This document shows, piece by piece, positions 54,261-60,691 of a stretch of 64,000 nt of DNA. The position numbers and the translations under genes were made by a program. How positions within the stretch are numbered: position 1 is the first letter of the stretch; every line of letters starts with the position of its first letter. The notes beneath the pieces are model-generated. The model saw only the letters and a list, made by a program, of their open reading frames with translations, ran no database searches and was not told the origin of the DNA. This stretch comes from Lentimicrobium saccharophilum (lineage in GTDB: Bacteria > Bacteroidota > Bacteroidia > Bacteroidales > Lentimicrobiaceae): positions 2,451,113 to 2,515,112 of the forward strand of contig NZ_DF968182.1 of assembly GCF_001192835.1 (NCBI RefSeq), given 5' to 3'.

Positions 54261-55617
54261 TCATTTTTATCAACATACCGGACACCTCTTCCGGATTCAG
54301 TTCGGTCAGAGATTTTCCATACAGGTTATGGATTTGCGATTCCGCCTTTTCAAGCAATCCCCGTTTTACCATTTTCCGGGTAATGCGGCATACCTCCTCC
54401 AGATGCGCATCGCTGTATGTGGAGTTTCGGAAATGGCAACCTCCACCGCAATGCCATTTGGCAAAACAGGAATGGCATTTTTTATTCTCAAGCACATTAT
54501 CGTCAAGATGATGCCGGAAAAGATCCTGGTCAATCAGTGCTTTCCCTTCAGTGCCGGCCTGCCCGATGATAAATTCGGGGTATAGCGGGGATGCCGGGGA
54601 TGAAACCGCGAAACAGATGCTGTATTTCCCTTCGGCCGTGAGCGCGAGGCTTCCTGAGCAACCCCGTGCCCTGAGCGATGCGGCTTTGGCCAGCTCAATG
54701 CTGCTGATTTCCACGCCGGCAGCCTTTGCAACCGCCCTTGCCCTGACAAAATACCTGTAATAGTCGTCGAGGAAAGCGCCCAGCGCGACAGGATCAGCAA
54801 AAAGACCGGCATCCACCACAAAGTCGAAGGAAGCCCTGCGGATATCCGGAAAATTGCTGATAAGGGCGATGGCCATTTCTTCCTGACGGTGGACGTTAAG
54901 GGGAGTAATTACCGCATTGATGGTCGGGAAGATTCCGGCCGCCGACATGCGGTGAAGGTTTCGGCTGACCTCTTCGTACCGGCCGCGCTGGGCCTGTTGT
55001 ACATCCGGAAGGATATCGAAAGAAACGTTGGCCTTGATCTGATACTTCCGGATCAGGCTGAGCATTTCACGGTTCAGCAGCGTGCCGTTGGTTGCAAATG
55101 AAAAGCCGGTTTCAATCCCAAGTTTATCCGAAAGATCCGACGCCACCTCCACGCTTTCTTTAATCAGTTCCCACGAGAGAAAAGGTTCCCCTCCGCCTCC
55201 GAAAGAAATATAAAGTTGCCGGTTATTTTGTCCGTGAATGCTGATGAAATTCCGGATGGCGCCCAGGAGTACCTCCCGGTCAAGCCGCTGCTTACTCCGG
55301 CCGGCAGCCGCATAGCAATAGCTGCAGTTGAGGTTGCATATTTCGTTTGGCAGAATGGTGAGGGAAGAAAGCTGCGCGGGATTTGAAGCAATGGGATTTC
55401 GTTCCTTAACGGGAATAAAGTCAAGCAGCGGCCGGAGCGTTTCATCCGTCACAGGTGAGCCGGGATGATTGAGGCAGAGCTGTTCAGCCCGGGTAATTAA
55501 AGGATTGTCGGCCAGCACAGCATTCCCGGCAAGGGGAGAATACAGCAGGGATAATCCGGGATTTTCATCCGGGAAAAGGCAGAAAATTTCCGATTGGTTT
55601 AATGCCGGAGTGACCAT
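54253..55617 (-). CDS. radical SAM/SPASM peptide maturase, paralogue D
   Basis: This 454-aa enzyme has ligands Cys94, Cys98 and Cys101 (CNLNCSYCY), GGGGEP, VQQAQRGRY and SPASM cysteines in RGCSGS, KYSIC, CHSCFAKWHCGGGC and EVCRI. The N-terminal domain includes LYSPLAGNAVL. After the SPASM region a ~40-residue helical tail ends in EEVSGMLIKMNG. A 149-nt gap separates it from paralogue C, the largest gap among the tandem maturases apart from the peptide locus itself. Confidence 0.87.
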   Translation of the reverse strand: MVTPALNQSEIFCLFPDENPGLSLLYSPLAGNAVLADNPLITRAEQLCLNHPGSPVTDETLRPLLDFIPVKERNPIASNPAQLSSLTILPNEICNLNCSYCYAAAGRSKQRLDREVLLGAIRNFISIHGQNNRQLYISFGGGGEPFLSWELIKESVEVASDLSDKLGIETGFSFATNGTLLNREMLSLIRKYQIKANVSFDILPDVQQAQRGRYEEVSRNLHRMSAAGIFPTINAVITPLNVHRQEEMAIALISNFPDIRRASFDFVVDAGLFADPVALGAFLDDYYRYFVRARAVAKAAGVEISSIELAKAASLRARGCSGSLALTAEGKYSICFAVSSPASPLYPEFIIGQAGTEGKALIDQDLFRHHLDDNVLENKKCHSCFAKWHCGGGCHFRNSTYSDAHLEEVCRITRKMVKRGLLEKAESQIHNLYGKSLTELNPEEVSGMLIKMNG

Positions 55618-55766
55618 GCTGATCCAATATAGCTTTTAAGTCTTACTTAAACCATTTTTTGGTTAATTATCTTATCCTCATTCCATTACGGAATAATACC
55701 ATAATGCTCACATACCTGAATCCATTCATCTGATACATTGCGCCGGTCCATTTCCGGTGACAAGTT

Positions 55767-57131
55767 TCAGATAGCGGGATTGGCGGCTACCGAGGCTTTC
55801 AGGGTAGTCCCGTAATATTCAGCGTACTGTTTTTCAAGCCGGTCGAGCAGCACCCTGCGCACAAAGTTGCGGGTATAATCGCAGATTACCTCCTGCACCT
55901 CCGCACTATATATATACTGCTGGGCCTGACACCCGCCGCCGCAGTGGAAACGGGCAAAGCAATTGCTGCACTTTTCTTTTCTGAAAACATCGTCGTTGAG
56001 CAACCATGCATATTTCTCCCGGTCAATTTTCATCTCCCCGTTTTCAATCCGGCCAAAAATGCTGTCGGCATATCCGGGGTCCTGAGGCGCCGAAATCCGT
56101 GTGCAGATGCTGATCTCGCCCGAGGGTGTCAGACTGAATTCGCCGGGGCAGAAACGCTCAATCAGCAGGTTAATGTTGCGCGAAGCCGAACACTCCACAT
56201 GTATGCCGTGCTTTTCCCCTGCCTCCAGGGCGGCAAAGAAATTATCGGTATAGTCATCGTAAAAAGCCCTGAGCTGATCCGTATCCGTAAAGGAACCGTC
56301 ATCGGTCACAGCCTCCATCATCAGGTTATTGACAGGCCTGTACCTGAGGGCCACCTCTTCAACCATTCGTGTCATCAGTTTCACATTGGCCGTTGTAATG
56401 GTTGACCTGATGCGGGTATTGATGCCCGCTTCGAGCAGGCGCTGAAGGTTTCCGGCAACCAGCCCGTAATTTTTACGCTGCAGGTTCTGTATCTCCTCAA
56501 GAATCTCGAAAGATACCGAGACCATAACATCGTGTTTTTTCAGCAGTTCCAGTTGTTCATCATTGATCAGGGAACCATTGGTCACCAGGGAAAAGTCAAT
56601 GGTGAAACCACCCTTCTCAGCCAGCTCCGAGGCATACTCAATCCCATATTTTACCAGGTCCCACGAAAGCATGGGCTCTCCGCCGCCGAGGAAGGAAATC
56701 ACCAGCTCTTTGCGAATGATGCGCTCAGGATCGATAAACTTCTCCAGTGCGGTTTTCAATTGTTCTTTTTCGAGTACCCTTCCATTCCTGCCTTTGGCAG
56801 AATAACAGTAGCTGCAGGCAAAGTTGCATACGGAATTGGGCAGAACGGGAAGCCTGAAAAAAGTATCGGGCGATTCGCGGCGCGGAACGAGCTTTTCCAG
56901 CGGTTCATGATCCAGCAGGGCTTCCACGGTCTGCACAATGGTTTCATCGGTCACCTCCGGATCCCCTTTCAGGAATTGTTCCATCTTCCGGATGTTATCC
57001 GGTGTGGCGATCAGGGCGCTGTCGGCCAAAGGGGCATAAACGATGCAGACCGCGTCATCGGGCCTGCCGAAATAGGCGCCTGCAGGAATGCTGAAAATAT
57101 GGGATCTGTTAAGTAAAGGCGTTTCAGTCAT
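55767..57131 (-). CDS. radical SAM/SPASM peptide maturase, paralogue C
   Basis: This 454-aa enzyme has ligands Cys102, Cys106 and Cys109 (CNFACSYCY), GGGEP, IQNLQRKNY and SPASM cysteines in RFCPGE, EISIC, CSNCFARFHCGGGC and VICDY. The N-terminal domain contains VYAPLADSALI. It is the first maturase after the precursor peptide gene and its terminator, so its transcription probably depends on read-through. It resembles paralogue F in the IQNLQR motif and the SPASM core. It is the strongest candidate for the first acting enzyme on the peptide, which is inference from position. Confidence 0.88.
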   Translation of the reverse strand: MTETPLLNRSHIFSIPAGAYFGRPDDAVCIVYAPLADSALIATPDNIRKMEQFLKGDPEVTDETIVQTVEALLDHEPLEKLVPRRESPDTFFRLPVLPNSVCNFACSYCYSAKGRNGRVLEKEQLKTALEKFIDPERIIRKELVISFLGGGEPMLSWDLVKYGIEYASELAEKGGFTIDFSLVTNGSLINDEQLELLKKHDVMVSVSFEILEEIQNLQRKNYGLVAGNLQRLLEAGINTRIRSTITTANVKLMTRMVEEVALRYRPVNNLMMEAVTDDGSFTDTDQLRAFYDDYTDNFFAALEAGEKHGIHVECSASRNINLLIERFCPGEFSLTPSGEISICTRISAPQDPGYADSIFGRIENGEMKIDREKYAWLLNDDVFRKEKCSNCFARFHCGGGCQAQQYIYSAEVQEVICDYTRNFVRRVLLDRLEKQYAEYYGTTLKASVAANPAI

Positions 57132-57325
57132 GGGATGAAGATTAGCCTGGTTTGTAGTTTCACGGTACTATTTGCGGCAGGATTTCAACTTCCTGCAAAA
57201 TGGGGTAATGCAAATTTCAATATTTCCTGATTAAGAATAGGTCTAAATTGGTACCGGAACAGGAGGAGACGGGCATGAACCTTTGAAAGTTAATCCCGGC
57301 AGAAAAGTAAACCGGCAGTATGGCA

Positions 57326-57359
57326 TTAAAAAAGTGATGCTGCCGGGGCAGCATCACTT
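57326..57359 (-). terminator. intrinsic terminator directly after the precursor peptide gene
   Basis: A 13-bp stem (arms 57332-57344 and 57347-57359, AAGTGATGCTGCC and its complement, loop of about 2-4 nt) is followed on the minus strand by six Ts. It starts 21 nt after the peptide stop codon. It would make most transcripts end after the peptide and let a smaller share read into paralogue C, a common way to make precursor in excess of its enzymes. Confidence 0.88.
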
Positions 57360-57379
57360 CAATGGGGTTGTCAGGCGAA

Positions 57380-57469
57380 CTAGTTGTTGCACTTGCAACC
57401 ACCGCAATGATCACAGCATGCGTAAACACCTTTCTTCACGGTTTTTACCTTAAATACAACAGTAATCAT
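57380..57469 (-). CDS. Cys-rich RiPP precursor peptide (29 aa)
   Basis: This is a 29-codon gene from ATG 57469 to TAG. The first ~15 residues are a Val/Lys-rich, Cys-free stretch (leader-like). The tail YACCDHCGGCKCNN holds five cysteines (18, 19, 22, 25, 27) plus His21 and a GG pair. It lies alone in the 534-nt gap between maturases B and C, has a strong terminator right behind it, and is the only Cys-dense mini-gene in the operon. Short leader plus Cys-rich core next to SPASM enzymes is the standard design of thioether-type RiPPs. Too short for routine gene calling. I know no close named precursor family; expression needs proof. Confidence 0.82.
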   Translation of the reverse strand: MITVVFKVKTVKKGVYACCDHCGGCKCNN

Positions 57470-57556
57470 GGCAGGATAACTTTTGATGATGCCTACTTCT
57501 TTTTACAGTAGTCGTTCGGCATGTTTCTACTCGTGCGCACCAGGGTGCCGCTGATG

Positions 57557-57576
57557 CAAATATCTGATAAAATTTA
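57557..57576 (-). promoter_or_regulatory. candidate promoter of the precursor peptide gene
   Basis: In the 196-nt spacer before the peptide two near-matches to TAnnTTTG occur on the minus strand: GATATTTG (57557-57564) and TAAATTTT (57569-57576), each 7 of 8. A small hairpin GCACC-AG-GGTGC (57537-57548) would lie in the leader. The -33 element is unclear. Separate transcription of the peptide is likely from the layout, but the exact start is not established. Confidence 0.35.
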
Positions 57577-57665
57577 CCTTTTGTCCAGTTAAATATCGCA
57601 TTTCAACTTATTTATTCTGATTCTAAGTAAGGCTTTCAACCGTGTATCCGGAAGTTGCTCCCGGA

Positions 57666-59084
57666 TCAGCCAACAGGATAAACAGGAGAAATTTCATCTT
57701 CCTCTGATGAAAAGATTTGAAGTATATCCTCACCTTTATCGCGGAAATGCCTGCGTTGCACTCTGCCGGTCAGTTCCTGAGCCACCAGTTCGCGGGTAAA
57801 GTCGCAGAGGACTTCCAGGCGGGCTTCATCATACAGATCGTTGGGGCACATGCAACCACCGGCGCAGTACCATTTGGCAAAACAATGTTCACATTTGTTA
57901 AAACTATAAACATTTTCGCTGCAGATTTCCGAGAACTTCTCCATATCAAAACTCAGGTTGCCCTGATCGTCTGCCCAGCCATATACCCGTTTTTGAAAAG
58001 ATTTTTCGAGGGGGGACGACACGCAATAGCAGATGGTGAGGTCGCCCCGGGGGGTAAGGGTTAACTTGGGCGGACAGCCGCGGTCGAGGATTTCGCCGAT
58101 ATTGTTAAGAATACGGCACTCTATGATACAGCCCTTTTCGCGAGCCATTTGCCTTACACGGAAAATTTCCCTGGTGAATTTTGCATAAAAACCGCGCAAA
58201 TCCTGCGCTGTAGCGAATATTTCGGGGTCCACCACCGGCTCAAAGATCATCGATTTTACAGCCGGAAAACGCCTGAACATCCTATCGGCCATCTGATCCA
58301 TCCTTTCCACGTTTTCAGGGGTGATGGTTGCGTTCACCGAAGGCTCATGCCCGCTGCGGATCAGGCAGTCGAGCGTGGCCATCACTTTTTCATAGTGTCC
58401 GCGCTGTTTTTGCTGGACATCCTCCAGGATGTCAAACGAGATATTCGGCAATACCCTGTGCATTTTCAGGAAACCGGCCATTTCATCATTCATCACGGTT
58501 CCGTTGGTAATCAGGGTGATGTCCACCCTGAATCCCTGCTCACCGGCCCTTTTCCCGGCATATTCAATTCCCTTTTTCACCAGTTCCCACTCCAGCATCG
58601 GCTCTCCGCCCCCGATAAACGAGATGGTAAGGTAGCGGCTTTTCAGCCGGCCGGCATCGATGAAATAATCAAGCGCCCCGCTGAGCTTCTCCCAGCCAAG
58701 CCGCTCCGCTGAACGTCCGCCGGCAGCATAACAGTATGAACAAGAAAGGTTACACGCCTGAGTTGGCAGTATGGAAAGCTTTTGCAGATCCTTCGGAGCG
58801 GATATCCGGGCGATTCTGTCTCCGGCAGGGGTAATGCGGCTAAGGGCTTTGGCGGCTGTGGCAAGTTGAGGACTGACGTATCGGTTATTGTCATTCCGGA
58901 GCAGAGAATCAAGTTGCTGCACGGCATCGCCCTTTGCCAGCAACATGGCATTGGCCAGGGGTGATAATACCAGCCAGACATCCTGTTGCGTATGAACAAA
59001 ATAAACATCCCCCTGCCCAAGCGGGATAAAAAAATCCTTTATGTCCTGTGCGGCAGTTTTCATCATCCGGGCCTTTACATACAA
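57666..59084 (-). CDS. radical SAM/SPASM peptide maturase, paralogue B
   Basis: This 472-aa enzyme has ligands Cys111, Cys115 and Cys118 (CNLSCSYCY), GGGEP, VQQKQRGHY and SPASM cysteines in RGCPPK, LTICYC, CEHCFAKWYCAGGC and VLCDF. The core GGGC is AGGC here, and two extra cysteines (LTICYC, GGCMC) are present. The N-terminal domain carries VLSPLANAMLL. The start at 59084 overlaps paralogue A by 10 nt; Met codons at 59066 and 59063 are alternatives. It is the gene just upstream of the precursor peptide region. Confidence 0.87.
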   Translation of the reverse strand: MYVKARMMKTAAQDIKDFFIPLGQGDVYFVHTQQDVWLVLSPLANAMLLAKGDAVQQLDSLLRNDNNRYVSPQLATAAKALSRITPAGDRIARISAPKDLQKLSILPTQACNLSCSYCYAAGGRSAERLGWEKLSGALDYFIDAGRLKSRYLTISFIGGGEPMLEWELVKKGIEYAGKRAGEQGFRVDITLITNGTVMNDEMAGFLKMHRVLPNISFDILEDVQQKQRGHYEKVMATLDCLIRSGHEPSVNATITPENVERMDQMADRMFRRFPAVKSMIFEPVVDPEIFATAQDLRGFYAKFTREIFRVRQMAREKGCIIECRILNNIGEILDRGCPPKLTLTPRGDLTICYCVSSPLEKSFQKRVYGWADDQGNLSFDMEKFSEICSENVYSFNKCEHCFAKWYCAGGCMCPNDLYDEARLEVLCDFTRELVAQELTGRVQRRHFRDKGEDILQIFSSEEDEISPVYPVG

Positions 59085-60391
59085 TGATTTTTTGGTTTCC
59101 GGATCAGCAGATTGTAGAGCATGTCGCGGTGAAAATTACAGACTTCGAGAAGCTGCTCCACGCTGAAATGATCGCGGCAGGCAAGGCAGCCGCCACCGCA
59201 GTGCCATCGTGCAAAACAGTCGTTGCATTCGCTGAAATGCGCGGCATTGTATTGAAGGAGCCGGTCAAATTTCACCTGATCCATATCCGGTTTGCCCGAT
59301 AAAGTCACACTCCCGTAGCAGTACCTGTCATAGGCAGGATCGGATGGGGACGAAACCTTATGACACAAACTCAGGGTTCCTTCAGCCGTGAGGCAGAGGT
59401 ACCCCGGGCAAAAACGGTCGCGCAAACGGCTGAACTTTTCCAGTATGGTATTCCCCGTTTCCAATCCCTTGTCGCGGAAAGCCTCCCAGGCCCTGAAATA
59501 ATTCCTGACAAAGCTCCGGTAAAAAGCCGACAGATCTTCAGTGCCCGTAAAAAGACGCTTATCCATCACCGGATCGAAATTCACTTTTTTAACTTCCGGG
59601 TATGAATGATGCACCGCTTCCAGCATTTCCTCCATGCGTTCCACCCCTGCAGGGGTGATGGTGGTAAAAATTTCAGGGATAATCCCCCGGCTGATCAGCG
59701 TCCGGATATGCTTATGAACCTTCCGAAACGCGCCCCTCTGCTTTTGCTGAAGCTCTTCGAGAATCTCGAAAGAAACGCACACCCTTATCCGGTGGCGGAG
59801 CAGCGTGCGGATGATTTCTTCATTCAGGATGCTGCCGTTGGTAATGATCCTGATGTAGAGTTTAAAGCCACTTTCAGCCGCCAGATCCGCGGCGTAGTCC
59901 AACCCCGCGCTTATCAGGGGCCAGGAGAGCATGGGCTCGCCGCCGCCGGCAATCAGGATGTTCAGCTCACAGGGTTCAATGCGGGCAGGATCAATAAAGT
60001 ACTTCAGCATCGCCCTGAGCGCCTCCGGGCTTAACTCGCTGTCAGAGCGCCCCTTTGCCGAATAACAATATGAACAGGAAAAGTTGCATTTCTGGTTGGG
60101 AAGGATGGAGAGGGTGTCGCCCTGCCCGGGCTCTCTGTAATGATGCAGCACCTGTCCCCTACCGAACGCGAACAGGCCTTCGAGCAACTGTTCCGCTCCG
60201 GGTACGGTCGCGGCAGGAAGCCCGCCGCTAATCACTTTCTGCAGCATCATCACTTCCCCGCGCTCAGCAGCAGCAACATATCCCGACAAAGGAGAGAACA
60301 ACAGCATCCCTCCTCCGGCAATGGCCTGATCCTCCTCCCTGACCGGAATCGCATACACGCCTGCTTCGCTGAGTATTAAGAAGTCTGACAT
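59075..60391 (-). CDS. radical SAM/SPASM peptide maturase, paralogue A
   Basis: This 438-aa enzyme has ligands Cys102, Cys106 and Cys109 (CNFSCSYCY), AGGGEP, LQQKQRGAF and SPASM cysteines in RFCPGY, LSLC, CNDCFARWHCGGGC and EVCNF. The N-terminal domain has LFSPLSGYV. It is the first gene of the six-maturase run and lacks the long C-terminal tail of its neighbours. Together with B it lies upstream of the precursor gene, whereas C to F lie downstream. Confidence 0.87.
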   Translation of the reverse strand: MSDFLILSEAGVYAIPVREEDQAIAGGGMLLFSPLSGYVAAAERGEVMMLQKVISGGLPAATVPGAEQLLEGLFAFGRGQVLHHYREPGQGDTLSILPNQKCNFSCSYCYSAKGRSDSELSPEALRAMLKYFIDPARIEPCELNILIAGGGEPMLSWPLISAGLDYAADLAAESGFKLYIRIITNGSILNEEIIRTLLRHRIRVCVSFEILEELQQKQRGAFRKVHKHIRTLISRGIIPEIFTTITPAGVERMEEMLEAVHHSYPEVKKVNFDPVMDKRLFTGTEDLSAFYRSFVRNYFRAWEAFRDKGLETGNTILEKFSRLRDRFCPGYLCLTAEGTLSLCHKVSSPSDPAYDRYCYGSVTLSGKPDMDQVKFDRLLQYNAAHFSECNDCFARWHCGGGCLACRDHFSVEQLLEVCNFHRDMLYNLLIRKPKNHCM

Positions 60392-60691
60392 AGGAAGGTC
60401 AAAGATGAAAAGGATTTCGGAATTATCACAGTTTTTCAGACGTTTTTCAGGTATCCATTCTTCAAAACCGGCTGTTTGAACAGATTATTTGCGAGAAAAA
60501 TTAGCGTATCCGCTACACATGCAATTTCGTGCAGAACTTCAATGTAAAAATATCGCGGGACGCGGCGCCTCACATAACCGGTTTATTCTCCATTTCCAGC
60601 CAGCATACGATGTCTGAACGCCACCGGATGAACAGACTGTCCCTTACATTTCCGGCCTGATAAATGAATTACAGTAAATCAATCCAATCGC
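60392..60691. other. spacer before the maturase operon
   Basis: There are 300 nt between the transglutaminase-like gene and maturase A, both on the minus strand. I see no Cys-rich small ORF here comparable to the peptide at 57380. A near-match to the -7 box lies only 9 nt before the maturase start, too close to be convincing. The promoter for A and B therefore remains unplaced. Confidence 0.35.

Noticed and set aside
57243-57326. 27-aa frame starting right after the terminator, before maturase C
   Set aside because: It begins within the T run, is Pro-rich with only two scattered Cys, and would need read-through transcript only.
57217-57429. 70-aa minus-strand frame overlapping the precursor gene
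   Set aside because: It is in another frame, runs through the terminator hairpin and has no conserved features. The 29-codon frame fits the gap better.
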